Shown in pieces: positions 44,795 to 55,866 of a stretch of 64,000 bases of DNA. Made by a program: the position numbers and the translations under genes. This DNA comes from JBPCNH01 sp051001455 (lineage in GTDB: Bacteria; Actinomycetota; CADDZG01; WHSQ01), in contig JBPCNH010000009.1 in assembly GCA_051001455.1 (NCBI GenBank), positions 1-64,000 on the forward strand, given 5' to 3'. Below the pieces are notes generated by a model. The model did no database searches. It was not told where the DNA came from and saw only the letters and a list, made by a program, of their open reading frames with translations. How positions within the stretch are numbered: position 1 is the first letter of the stretch; each line of letters opens with the position of its first letter.

Positions 44795-46528
44795 TCACCC
44801 GTGGGAATAGATGGCCACGCTCAACGCCGGTAGTCGCACGGCATCGCCCTCTGCGGCGGGGGTCGGTCCGGAGGTCACCAGCAATCTGCTCCTTCGCTCT
44901 GGTGCGATCCCCACGAGCCGCCTTTCGGATGCCAAGTTGCAAGTGACGGTGATCCCTCCTCGCTCCAGCACCAGCCAGCGCTCTTCTTCGCTGTAGGTGA
45001 CCACCACCGAAGTCAGGTCGCCATCGAGGAGGTCGAGGGTTCCGAGTCGTAGTTCGATCAGTTTCTTATGCCAGGCATGAAGGTCGGTGTGGCGCTGCTG
45101 GGTGATCTCTGACCAGTTGAGTTTGGAGCGCCGGAAAGTTTCGACGTCCTGCGGGTCGGGAACGTCTGCCGGTTCCCACCCGAACGCGGCGAACTCTGAG
45201 CGCCTTCCCTCGCTCACGGCCTTGCCGAGCTCGGGGTCGTGATGGTCGGTGAAGTACTGGAACGGTGTGGTTGCGCCCCACTCTTCGCCTTGGAAGAGCA
45301 TCGGCAGGAACGGCGCTGTGAGCACCAGAGCCGCGGCGATCTTCAGGCGATCGTCGTCCACCAGCATGCTCAGCCGGTCTCCGGTCGCGCGGTTCCCGAT
45401 CTGGTCGTGGTTCTGCGCGTATGCGAGGAAACGATTACCGGGGATACCGCTGGGCTCCCGTCCGTGAGGGCGACGACGGTGTTCGGAGAACTCTCCCGCG
45501 TAGACGAACGCACGCTCCAGCGCGGTCGCGAGATGTTTCATCTGTCCGAAGTCTGAGTAGTAGCCGTTGCTCTCTCCGGTGAGAAGACTGTGGAGAGCAT
45601 GGTGGAAGTCGTCGCTCCACTGGGCGTCCATCCCGTAGCCGTACCTGTCTCGTTCTCGAACGACCTGTGGATCGTTCAGGTCGCTCTCGGCGATCAGTCG
45701 GAGGGGACGGTTGAGCGATAGCGCCAACCTCTCCACCTCTTCGGCGAGTTCCTCGAGGAAATGCTTGGCGCCCGTATCGAGGATGGCATGGACCGCATCG
45801 AGTCGTAATGCGTCGAAGTGATAATCCCGCAGCCACATCATCGCGTTGTCGATGAAGAATCTGCGTACCTCGGCCGACTCGGGGCTGTCGAAGTTCACGG
45901 CCTCGCCCCATGGGGTCGAGTAGGCATCGGTGAAGTAGGGGCCGAACCTCGGCAGGTAGTTACCCGCGGGGCCGAAGTGGTTGTAGACGACATCGAGGAT
46001 GACCGCCAGACCCTTCCGGTGGCAGGCGTCCACGAACCGTTTCAGCGCGTCGGGCCCTCCGTAGCTGTGATGAGGGGCATATAGGTCCACCCCGTCGTAG
46101 CCCCAGCCCCGATCACCGGAGAATTCGTTGACCGGCAGTATCTCTACCGCGGTGACGCCGAGACCGGTGAGGTGGTCGAGTTTTTCGATGGTCGCATCGA
46201 AGGTCCCCTCGGGTGTGAAGGTGCCGATGTGCAGCTCGTAGATGATCCAGTGATCGAATGCGGGAGCCGTGAAATCTTGGTCGCTCCACCGGTAGCGGGT
46301 GTGGTCGACCGTTCGGGAAGGGCCCTCTACCCCCTGCGGTTGCCAGGGTGAGCGCGGATCGGGCAGAGGTTCACCGGAATCCAGTGCGAATCGGTAGTCG
46401 ATGGCCCCCTCTGCATCTGGCACGGCGATGCTCCACCAGCCGTCCTCGATGAGCTCCATAGGCTCGCGTCGGTCGGTGAGGACGAGGTCCACCTGTCTCG
46501 CATCGGGTGCCCATACGGAGAAGCGCAT
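44795..46528 (-). CDS. treZ: Malto-oligosyltrehalose trehalohydrolase
   Basis: TreZ releases trehalose from malto-oligosyltrehalose. The 577-aa GH13_10 protein has the N-terminal CBM48-like domain (FSVWAPDARQVDLVL), then YELHIGTFTPEGTFDA, VYNHFGPAGNYLPRFGPYFTD (TreZ-specific), FDALRLDAVHAILD (nucleophile Asp), LIAESDLNDP (Glu) and YAQNHDQIGNRATGDR. It starts one nucleotide past the treY stop. It acts in the cytoplasm after GlgX and TreY. Confidence 0.96.
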   Translation of the reverse strand: MRFSVWAPDARQVDLVLTDRREPMELIEDGWWSIAVPDAEGAIDYRFALDSGEPLPDPRSPWQPQGVEGPSRTVDHTRYRWSDQDFTAPAFDHWIIYELHIGTFTPEGTFDATIEKLDHLTGLGVTAVEILPVNEFSGDRGWGYDGVDLYAPHHSYGGPDALKRFVDACHRKGLAVILDVVYNHFGPAGNYLPRFGPYFTDAYSTPWGEAVNFDSPESAEVRRFFIDNAMMWLRDYHFDALRLDAVHAILDTGAKHFLEELAEEVERLALSLNRPLRLIAESDLNDPQVVRERDRYGYGMDAQWSDDFHHALHSLLTGESNGYYSDFGQMKHLATALERAFVYAGEFSEHRRRPHGREPSGIPGNRFLAYAQNHDQIGNRATGDRLSMLVDDDRLKIAAALVLTAPFLPMLFQGEEWGATTPFQYFTDHHDPELGKAVSEGRRSEFAAFGWEPADVPDPQDVETFRRSKLNWSEITQQRHTDLHAWHKKLIELRLGTLDLLDGDLTSVVVTYSEEERWLVLERGGITVTCNLASERRLVGIAPERRSRLLVTSGPTPAAEGDAVRLPALSVAIYSHG

Positions 46529-46529
46529 C

Positions 46530-48924
46530 TCAGCTCCTCACCAGGAGCGCCACCGGGAACTGGTCGAGGAGATCCGTGGCGGGTTTGGTCCCCCCCGCGA
46601 CGTCGTGGCCGGTCAGGACGTCTAGCCACCGTCCCGGGGGCAGGTCGATGGACGCGTCGGGGACGGGACCCGTCTTCACCGTGAGACGAGGCACGACGAC
46701 GGCGACCTCGCGCCCGCGCACGTAGCCCACGAGATGGTCGCTCGCCGGGCCGCCGGTCTGGAGCGGTTCGTAACCTGCTTCCGGCCCGAAGGCACGCGGG
46801 CGCTCGTTGCGCAACCACAGGGCTCGCATCGTCACCAGCAGCTTCGGTGCTCCGTCCCCTGCGCCTCGCCACAGCTCGACCGCAGGGGTGGACAGGGCGC
46901 GCGCCAGGGTGGCTCGGCGCGCCGGGTAATCGACGGGTCGCCTGTTGTCGGGATCGACGAGGCTGAGATCCCACGACTCGGTGCCCTGATAGGTATCGGG
47001 GACACCGGGATAAGTGAGCTTGATCAACGTCTGAGCGAGCGAGTTGATCCGACCGGGAACGACCAGCGGCTCCACAAAAGCGGCGACGTCCCGGGTCATC
47101 TCCGGGTCGCCGAGCATGCCTCGAACGAACCTCTCCAGAGCGCGGTCGTAATCCGGGTTGGGGTCTATCCATGACGTATGGCGTTTCGCTTCTTTGGATG
47201 CCTTCTGCATGTACGCGACCGCCCGCTCTTCGGTCAGCGGCCAGGCGCCAACGAGGACCTGATAGAGGAGGTATTCGGCGTTGCGGTCCGGCCATCCGCT
47301 GCTGCGGTAGCGATCTCCGATCTTCGCCCACCGATCCACCGCGTCGCTCCACGAGGCAGGGTCTTCGGAGAGCACGTTCAAACGGGCGCGGACATCTTCG
47401 CTGCGCTTGGTGTCGTGCGTCGACAGTGCCAGCATCGAACGCGGCCGGTCTGCCTGCGCACCCTCTGCCGTGGTGTGGAAGTCCTCGGGTGAGATCCCGA
47501 AGATCCCCGGGCTTCCGCCCACCTCGTTGAGTGAGACGAAGCGGTTGTAGTTGTAGAAGACGGTGTCTTCGACGCCCTTCGCCATGATCGGGCCCGTCGT
47601 CTGCTGGAACCTGAGCACTAGGTCGAGAGCGCGGGAGCCGTCTCTTTCGAGAAGCAGAACCGACCGCAGCCGGTCGAATGTCTCGCTGGGTATGTGGGGC
47701 GCCGCGGATCGCGCGTCATCGATGGCGCTCTCGATGACGCGCCGGTCCTCCGGTCGGATCTCGCCGGCGGGGGAGAGGTAGGTGCGGTAGACGTGAAAGG
47801 CGGCGATCGTCTCGCCCAGCGCGGCCCGCGTTTCGTCTTCGTCGAAGTCCCAACCTTCGTCTTCGAAGACCGTCGCCAGCTCGTTGAGGAGACGATTGAT
47901 GTCGCTGATCATCACCCGGCGCATGACGAGCATCTTCTTGGTGCGGGTGATCGTCGCGAGGTCGTCGCGCTCTTCGGTGAAGCGTTCGTAGATGTCGCTG
48001 AACGCATGCTCGTTGGAGCGGTCGATGAAGAGAGCATTGACGACGTTGAGGAAGTCGTAACCGGTCGTTCCCGCGACCGGCCACTCCTGCGGGAGCCTCT
48101 CCCCAGGTTCCAATATCTTCTCGACGACCGTGTACGTCCCTCCGGACTCGTCTTGGAGTCGATGGAGGTAACCGGCCGGATCCTTCAGGCCGTCGATGTG
48201 ATCGACGCGCAAGCCCTCGAGCTTGCCGTGGCGGATCAGATCGAGGACGAGGCCGTGTGTCTCCTCGAACACACCCGGTTGATCCATCTGGAGGGCGGCC
48301 AGCGTATCGATGTCGAAGAAACGACGGTAGTTCAGCCCACGAGCGGCGCGTCTCCAGAACGCAAGGAGGTAGTTCTGGCGCTCGATGACCTCTGCTAGCG
48401 GTGTTTCCTCTTCGTGGGTCCCCGGAGCGAGAGGGAAGTGGTGCTCGTGGTAGCGGAGCACATCTTCGCCTTCGCCGCGTACGATCTCGATCTCACCGCG
48501 CTCGAGGACCGTGTCGAGCTCATCGCCCAGAACGGCAGCCAGGACCTTCCCGTCGTGGCGCTCCCAATCGATGTCGAAGTAGTGGGCGTACTTCGAATCC
48601 CGTCCGTGCTTTAGCACGTCCCACCAGCGCGGGCTCCTGCGCCCGTCGATAGCAGTGTGGTTGGGAACGATGTCGACGATGTGTGCGAGCCCCTGCTCGG
48701 ACAGGGCTTGGTACATCCGGTCGAACCCCTCGCTGCCACCGAGTTCTTCGTCTATGCGGGAGTGGTCGGTGACGTCGTAGCCGTGGGTAGATCCCCGCGT
48801 GGAGTGCAGATATGGGGAGCAATACACGTGGGTGATCCCCAGCGCGGCCAGATAGTCGGCCACGGCGGCGACGTCGTCGAAAGTGAACCCCTGATTCAGT
48901 TGGACCCGGTAGGTGCTGCCCGGC

Positions 48925-48932
<8 letters not shown>
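46530..48932 (-). CDS. treY: Malto-oligosyltrehalose synthase
   Basis: TreY converts the reducing-end alpha-1,4 bond of maltodextrins into an alpha,alpha-1,1 bond. The 800-aa GH13_26 protein begins GSTYRVQLNQGFTFDD, with HVYCSPYLHSTRGSTHGYDVTDH, LRVDHIDGLKDPAGYL (nucleophile Asp), VVEKILEPGERLP (Glu) and STHDTKRSEDVRARL. The family-specific long inserts are intact. It overlaps glgX by 8 nt. Confidence 0.96.
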
Positions 48933-51039
<2,107 letters not shown>

Positions 51040-51110
51040 CCGGCGACCCTACCCACGAGCACCACCCGAACTAACCAGCATCTAAGGACGCTGCTACGCT
51101 CGCACGCAGA

Positions 51111-51836
51111 ATGCCCGACGTAGACCAGCCGACCTTGTTGCGGCTCCTCGATCTCCAAGCAGAAGATTTGGCCATCAAGCGGCTCCAAGAACAGAGAGAG
51201 TCGCTGCCCGAAGCCGCTCGGCTGGCGGGACTGAAGGATCAGCTGGCCGAGCTCGCCTCCGATATCGAGATCGCCGCCAAGCACGACGCCGAAGCCGCCC
51301 GGGAGCAGCACCGCCTCGAGGGAGAGATCGAGCTCCTCGATCAGAAGATGGCCAAGGAAGAGCAGCGGATGCTCTCGGGCAACGTCTCCAATCCCAAGGA
51401 GCTTGCGGCTCTGCAAGCCGAGGTCGAGTCGCTGAAACGCAGGAAAAGCGGTCTCGAGGACCAGCTGATCGACGTCATGGATCAGAAAGAACACACCGGC
51501 GAGACACTCGAGCGGCTCGAATCCGAGGAACGGACGATCTCTGCGGAGGCGAACGAACTGGCCAGGACCGTGTCGGGATTGATGGCGGATATCGATGCCG
51601 AGCTGGCGACCCACACCGGTGAGCGCGCCCGGGTTGCTCCAGGTATCCCGGAAGACCTCATGAAGCTCTACGACAAACTGCGGGCGGCGAAGTCGGGGGT
51701 GGGAGCCGCGGCTCTCCAGCAAGGCACGTGCCAGGGTTGTCATACGAAGATCCCGCAGAAGGAGCTCGAACGCATCAGGGCCGAGGGCGGGTTGCAACGT
51801 TGCGAGAATTGCCGCCGCATCCTTGTCACCGTCTGA
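51111..51836 (+). CDS. Coiled-coil C4 zinc-ribbon protein (DUF164/CT398-like)
   Basis: A 241-aa protein with a long heptad-rich coiled coil (about residues 15-165, many Glu/Lys/Leu) and a C-terminal zinc ribbon, CxxC at QGTCQGCHTKIPQ and CxxC at QRCENCRRI. This architecture is that of the DUF164 family (e.g. chlamydial CT398, HP0958 of Helicobacter), linked to nucleic-acid, sigma-54 or flagellar RNA functions in different bacteria. It is directly followed by the RNase H-like gene, a widespread pairing in Actinobacteria. Confidence 0.85.
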   Translation: MPDVDQPTLLRLLDLQAEDLAIKRLQEQRESLPEAARLAGLKDQLAELASDIEIAAKHDAEAAREQHRLEGEIELLDQKMAKEEQRMLSGNVSNPKELAALQAEVESLKRRKSGLEDQLIDVMDQKEHTGETLERLESEERTISAEANELARTVSGLMADIDAELATHTGERARVAPGIPEDLMKLYDKLRAAKSGVGAAALQQGTCQGCHTKIPQKELERIRAEGGLQRCENCRRILVTV

Positions 51837-52304
51837 GTGACGCATCCAGCTATGCGCGCCACACTTCATACCGACGGGGGAGCGCGGGGCAATCCCGGCC
51901 CCGCAGGGATCGGCGTGGTGCTGCGTGATGAGTCGGGTGACGTTATCGCTGAGATAGCCGAGTCGATCGGCTCCACCACCAACAACGTCGCCGAATACAC
52001 CGCACTGATCAAGGGGCTCGAGCTGGCTATAGAGAAGCGCGTTACCGACATCGAGGTCTTCATGGACTCGAAATTGGTGGTCCACCAGGTGCGAGGGGAG
52101 TGGAAGATCAAGAACGCCGGTCTGAAGCCGCTCGCGATCAAGGCGAATCATCTCGCCAACCGTTTCTCCTCGGCGTCGATCACCTACGTCCCGAGAGAGC
52201 AGAACTCCGACGCCGACAAACTCGCGAACCAGGCGATGGATGCGGCCGCGGACCTGTATGACGGTGACGGCCCCGAGCCGGGGCAGGGGTCTTTGCTCGA
52301 GTGA
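51837..52304 (+). CDS. RNase HI-family protein
   Basis: A 155-aa ribonuclease H-fold protein: LHTDGGARGNPGPAGIGVVL contains the first catalytic Asp, NVAEYTALIKGLELA the Glu, IEVFMDSKLVVHQV the second Asp, and YVPREQNSDADKLANQA the last Asp. It therefore can cleave RNA in RNA-DNA hybrids. The GTG at 51837 directly follows the zinc-ribbon stop; the ATG at 51852 is an alternative. Related proteins are sometimes N-terminal domains of phosphatase fusions; here it stands alone. Coupled to the next gene by a GTGA overlap. Confidence 0.9.
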   Translation: MTHPAMRATLHTDGGARGNPGPAGIGVVLRDESGDVIAEIAESIGSTTNNVAEYTALIKGLELAIEKRVTDIEVFMDSKLVVHQVRGEWKIKNAGLKPLAIKANHLANRFSSASITYVPREQNSDADKLANQAMDAAADLYDGDGPEPGQGSLLE

Positions 52305-52822
52305 TCCTGTGGCATCTCGGCTTGGCCGCGGCCATCGTCTACATGACGCTCGGCCGGCGCCGGATCGATTACCGGTTCATCCTGGCCGGCGCCGTGCTGC
52401 CCGACTTGATCGACGGGGGTCTGCGCTTGACCGGTGTGGCCGGTGGTCCTTCCGGGCGGGCCGTAGCGCACACGTTGCTGGCTGTGATCGCGGTCGCCGT
52501 GCTCGTCATCCTCGGGATGCGCAACAAAGAGCGGCGGCTGGCCGTGTTCGGGATACCGGTGGGATGGCTCCTGCACTTGGTGGGCGACGGGATGTGGGAG
52601 ATCCCGCGGACTTTCCTATGGCCTGCGTTCGGGACTAAATTCGCGACCGAACCGGCCGAGCCCTACTCCTGGGACCTGTTCACGGACCCGCTCTCGCACG
52701 CCGCGACATGGGGCGCTGAGCTGGTGGGGTTGGGGATCCTGGTTTGGTTCTTCATCGCTTTCCGTCTCGGCGAAGAGAACCGTCTGAGGCTGTTCCTGAA
52801 AGATGGTTACCTCCGCCCCTGA
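52301..52822 (+). CDS. Integral membrane protein related to metal-dependent hydrolase-like YdjM/DUF457
   Basis: A 173-aa protein with about four hydrophobic helices and the dispersed polar residues of the DUF457/YdjM group (AGAVLPDLIDGGLRL near the N terminus; HLVGDGMWEIPRTFLWP in the middle, with His and Asp candidates for a metal site). The function is unknown. The GTG start overlaps the RNase H stop. It precedes the riboswitch interval. Confidence 0.65.
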   Translation: MILWHLGLAAAIVYMTLGRRRIDYRFILAGAVLPDLIDGGLRLTGVAGGPSGRAVAHTLLAVIAVAVLVILGMRNKERRLAVFGIPVGWLLHLVGDGMWEIPRTFLWPAFGTKFATEPAEPYSWDLFTDPLSHAATWGAELVGLGILVWFFIAFRLGEENRLRLFLKDGYLRP

Positions 52823-52914
52823 CCGCGCGAGGGACCCAAGGCGCACCGGGCCACGGGGATCTTTGCTCAAGAACTATCGCTTCGGCTCGCCGCGGAGTAA
52901 GCTCACGTGAATCA

Positions 52915-53121
52915 CTCGTTCTACGAGGGGCAAGTCCGGTCGAACTCCGGCGCTGTCCCGCAACTGTAGGCCCGCTTCGAGTAAGCGGGTGAGCCAGAAA
53001 ACCCTCCTGGACGAGCGCTCGATCCCTCGTGGTCAAGGTAGGCGGGCGCAGCGCTTCTCTGCTGCTCCGCTCCCGGAAACCCGAGGCCAAGTGCCCGGCG
53101 AGGTACCGGGAAGAAGGGAGC
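52915..53121 (+). promoter_or_regulatory. Cobalamin (B12) riboswitch
   Basis: The 304-nt interval between the membrane protein and the next gene holds a cobalamin-type aptamer. The conserved core reads GTCCGGTCGAACTCCGGCGC (52934-52953), then TGTCCCGCAACTGTAG (52954-52969, B12-box variant with GCAACTG for GCCACTG), a GC hairpin, and GAGCCAGAAAACC (52991-53003). An outer helix is ACGAGGG (52923-52929) with CCCTCGT (53024-53030). In the expression platform, GCTCC (53064-53068) and TCCCGG (53071-53076) can pair with GGAGC (53117-53121) and CCGGGA (53106-53111), hiding the GAAGGGAG ribosome site of the gene starting at 53127. This predicts repression of translation when B12 is bound. Confidence 0.9.
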
Positions 53122-53126
53122 AACAC

Positions 53127-54164
53127 ATGACCAAGATGTTTCCCCGGCTGATCGCGACGTTGCTCGCGGCTCTGTTGGTCGGTGGCGGTGTCGCCGGTGC
53201 CGGTGTCCCGCGCAAGGACCGCTACAGGGCACGCGTCGCTGCCCACTGGTTGACCACGCAGCAGGCGCCGGACGGTTCGGTCGGCGCTTTCTCCCTGATC
53301 GGCTCGACCGCCGACGCCATACAAGCATGGGGCGCAGCACGGCGCGCTCCCCAGGAGATCCAGGCTGCACTGTCGTACCTGGCCGCGAACGAGATGGACA
53401 TCGTCACCGTGGGCGAGACCGCCAAGGTAGTTATCGCGCTGGTTGTCGCGGGCGCCGATCCGCGTTCTTTCGAGGGACGGGACCTGGTGGCCGAGATCGA
53501 GGCAGTCCGTCAGAGCAACGGCCGTTATGGCGAGGGGACCTCCGTCTTCGATCACGCCACCGCGCTGCTGGCGCTGCTATCTGCGGGGCGACCGGCCGAC
53601 GGTGAGGCTGTCGCGTGGCTCGTTGCGGCGCAATGCCCCGATGGGGGATGGCAGTTCGACGGGCCGCCTGCGTTGGGCGAGGACCAGCACTGTGCCGGGG
53701 ATCCAATGACGGATTTCTTCACTAGCGAAACCGATACCACGTCGCTCGCGATCCAGGCGCTGAGCGCGGTTCCCGGTGACGAGGGCCTCGGGGCGAACCC
53801 GATCCGGTTCCTCCGGCGCACGCGCGACCCGGTCAAAGGCGGGTGGGGCTACAACCAGGCGTTCCCGCTCACGTCTGCGAACTCGACCGCTCTCGCTCTG
53901 CAGGCGTTCAAGGCGGCCGGCAAGTTCCCGCCGAAGGGTGCTAAGGCAGCGCTGCGCAAGCTGCAGTATGGCCCTTGCTCCAAGAAGCAAGGAGCATTCG
54001 CTTTCTCGTGGGACGACGCCAACGGCGACGGTCGTTACACGAAGCGTGAGCGAACGGGTCCCGATGCGGGCGCCACGATCGCTGCCATCCCCGGTCTTCT
54101 GGAGAAGGCGTTGCCGGCCCGGTACAGGGACATCACCAAGCCCGCGCCGGCGCCATCGTGTTGA
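53127..54164 (+). CDS. Secreted alpha/alpha-barrel repeat protein, candidate B12-binding (transcobalamin alpha-domain-like)
   Basis: A 345-aa exported protein: a signal peptide (LIATLLAALLVGGGVAGAG), then a series of helical-hairpin repeats of the terpene cyclase/prenyltransferase type, with motifs such as HWLTTQQAPDGSVG, WLVAAQCPDGGWQFD and KGGWGYNQAFPLTSANSTAL. In the animal B12 carriers (intrinsic factor, transcobalamin) the large N-terminal domain has this alpha6/alpha6 barrel fold. Family membership is from repeat pattern; B12 binding is inferred from the riboswitch directly upstream and the ECF transporter downstream. No membrane anchor is visible, so it is probably released or held by the next gene's product. 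The ATG follows GAAGGGAG; earlier in-frame codons lie within the riboswitch. Confidence 0.8.
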   Translation: MTKMFPRLIATLLAALLVGGGVAGAGVPRKDRYRARVAAHWLTTQQAPDGSVGAFSLIGSTADAIQAWGAARRAPQEIQAALSYLAANEMDIVTVGETAKVVIALVVAGADPRSFEGRDLVAEIEAVRQSNGRYGEGTSVFDHATALLALLSAGRPADGEAVAWLVAAQCPDGGWQFDGPPALGEDQHCAGDPMTDFFTSETDTTSLAIQALSAVPGDEGLGANPIRFLRRTRDPVKGGWGYNQAFPLTSANSTALALQAFKAAGKFPPKGAKAALRKLQYGPCSKKQGAFAFSWDDANGDGRYTKRERTGPDAGATIAAIPGLLEKALPARYRDITKPAPAPSC

Positions 54165-54184
54165 CGGAGGCGGCGTAGAGCACG

Positions 54185-55090
54185 GTGGCTGCGCTCATGA
54201 GGTTCAGGCTCTTATTCGTCACCGGAGCGATCTTCTGCGCGTCTCTTCCGGGTGGGATCGCCGCGCCGAACGTTGCGTGCGCGGCGGAGTCGAGTGCAGC
54301 TCTCGTCGTCGCGACGGGAGGAACGACTTACCGGTACTGCGTGTCGCTCCCGGCGGCGAGCGTGTCTGGTATCGATCTGATCCGTCTCGCAGGTGAGCAG
54401 CACGGCCTTCAGTATTCGCTCGGCTATGGGGGGCGCGCCGTCTGCCAGCTCGCGGGCGTGGGTCCCGAGGGCGATGACTGCTTCGCGGATCATCCGAACT
54501 TCTGGGGCTACTGGCGCGGCAACGGCTCGGGAGGCTGGAACTGGTCCAGCACCGGAGGCGGGTCGACGACCGTTCGCAGCGGTGATGTCGAGGGATGGGC
54601 ATGGGGCCGCGGCCAGGACGGCAACACCCATCCTCGACCACCGGCGACGACCTATGGAAGCGTATGCACCTCCTCGCCCGAGGGGTCCGGTGGCTCCGGC
54701 GGCTCCACCGGTAAGGCGGGGAGCGGCGGCGGGAGCGGCGGCGGGAGCGATAAGAAGGACGCTCCACCTCCGGGCACGACCGAAGGCGCTACCGAGGCAG
54801 ACAACCGGGCCGACGTGACCGAGGGGGCCGCCGAGAACGACGACGGAGCCGGAAAGCGCGGTCAGAAGAAGAAGCAGAAGGAAAAGGACACCGCCGATAC
54901 CGACCTCGCCGACGACACCTCCGCTGAGGCCCTCGGAGAGAGCAGGCCCGGCGAGCGTGAACTCGCGGGGCCGGCACCGGTCGCAGATGAAGGTCCTCCC
55001 ACCGCCGGAGTGGTCGGTCTCGGTTTGGCGGTGCTTTTCGGGCTGCTCGGCGCGCGCCTCGCGGCGCGGCGGCAGAGACGCGTCCGCTGA
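54185..55090 (+). CDS. Membrane-tethered DUF4430-like (transcobalamin beta-domain-like) protein
   Basis: A 301-aa surface protein. After the signal peptide (FRLLFVTGAIFCASLPGGIAA), about residues 45-160 form a small domain with GIDLIRLAGEQHGLQYSLG, VCQLAGVG and FWGYWRGNG, followed by GDVEGWAWG. This matches the layout of DUF4430/transcobalamin-like C-terminal domains. Gly/Ser-rich and Lys-rich segments (KRGQKKKQKEKD) form a stalk of about 100 residues, ending in a transmembrane helix (VVGLGLAVLFGLLGARLAA) and basic tail. The beta-like domain thus faces outwards on a flexible tether. Start: GTG 54185 or ATG 54197. The stop overlaps ecfT by 1 nt. I infer that it captures B12, alone or with the preceding barrel protein. 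Confidence 0.78.
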   Translation: MAALMRFRLLFVTGAIFCASLPGGIAAPNVACAAESSAALVVATGGTTYRYCVSLPAASVSGIDLIRLAGEQHGLQYSLGYGGRAVCQLAGVGPEGDDCFADHPNFWGYWRGNGSGGWNWSSTGGGSTTVRSGDVEGWAWGRGQDGNTHPRPPATTYGSVCTSSPEGSGGSGGSTGKAGSGGGSGGGSDKKDAPPPGTTEGATEADNRADVTEGAAENDDGAGKRGQKKKQKEKDTADTDLADDTSAEALGESRPGERELAGPAPVADEGPPTAGVVGLGLAVLFGLLGARLAARRQRRVR

Positions 55091-55866
55091 TGCATCCCGG
55101 AGCGTGGTTCCTATGGGCCGCTGCTTCCGGTCTGGTGGCAGCGACCACTACCAACCCGTTCTACCTGGTTCCATTGTTCGGAGCAGCTTTCCTCGTCCAT
55201 TCCGCGCACCGGCGTCCGGGACCGCAGTCGCGATCCTTCAAGATCTTCGCTCTCTTCGGTCTGCTGACGATCGTGACGCGCACCAGCTTCGTTGTCTTCG
55301 GGACGATCGAACTCGAGGCCGTCGCATTCGCTTTCCTCGAAGGTCTGCGTTTGGCGGTCATGCTTGCGATCTTCGGAACCTTCAACTCGGTGTGTGACCC
55401 GTTCCGTCTCCTGCGGCTCGCACCCAGGCGTTTCTACGAGCCCGTCCTGGCGGCCGCTCTGGCGTTGTCCATGGCCCCTAGGACTCTCGATGCGGTGACG
55501 CGCGTGAGGGAGGCGCAACGATTGCGGGGGATGAACGTCACGCGCTGGCGATCGTGGCCGGCGTTGGCGGTGCCCGTGCTCGAGACCGGGATGGAGGATG
55601 CGCTCGTGCTGGCCGAGAGCATGGACGCCCGCGGGCACGGGCGGGGGGCGCGCAGCCGGTATCGCCCCGAGCCTTGGGGACGGCGATCGACGATCATGAC
55701 TGCAGCCGCGGTACTGTCGGTGGCGATCTTTATCGATGCCTCGGTCACAGGCGCGGGAGAGTTACTCGTGTCCACCTACCCGCTGCGGTGGCCCGGGGCG
55801 AGCCTCCTGCTCGTTGCAACCGTTGCGCTGGCGGCGACACCGGCGTTGATGAGGGATGGTTCGTGA
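55090..55866 (+). CDS. ecfT: ECF transporter transmembrane subunit T
   Basis: A 258-aa EcfT/CbiQ-type subunit with four to six helices. The cytoplasmic coupling region carries the family's Ala-Arg-Gly motif in AESMDARGHGRG; RVREAQRLRGMNV is a second coupling helix. EcfT transmits ATP hydrolysis to the substrate-binding S component. The gene overlaps the DUF4430 gene (1 nt) and the ATPase gene (GTGA, 4 nt), putting the importer in the riboswitch-controlled operon. Confidence 0.88.
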   Translation: MHPGAWFLWAAASGLVAATTTNPFYLVPLFGAAFLVHSAHRRPGPQSRSFKIFALFGLLTIVTRTSFVVFGTIELEAVAFAFLEGLRLAVMLAIFGTFNSVCDPFRLLRLAPRRFYEPVLAAALALSMAPRTLDAVTRVREAQRLRGMNVTRWRSWPALAVPVLETGMEDALVLAESMDARGHGRGARSRYRPEPWGRRSTIMTAAAVLSVAIFIDASVTGAGELLVSTYPLRWPGASLLLVATVALAATPALMRDGS

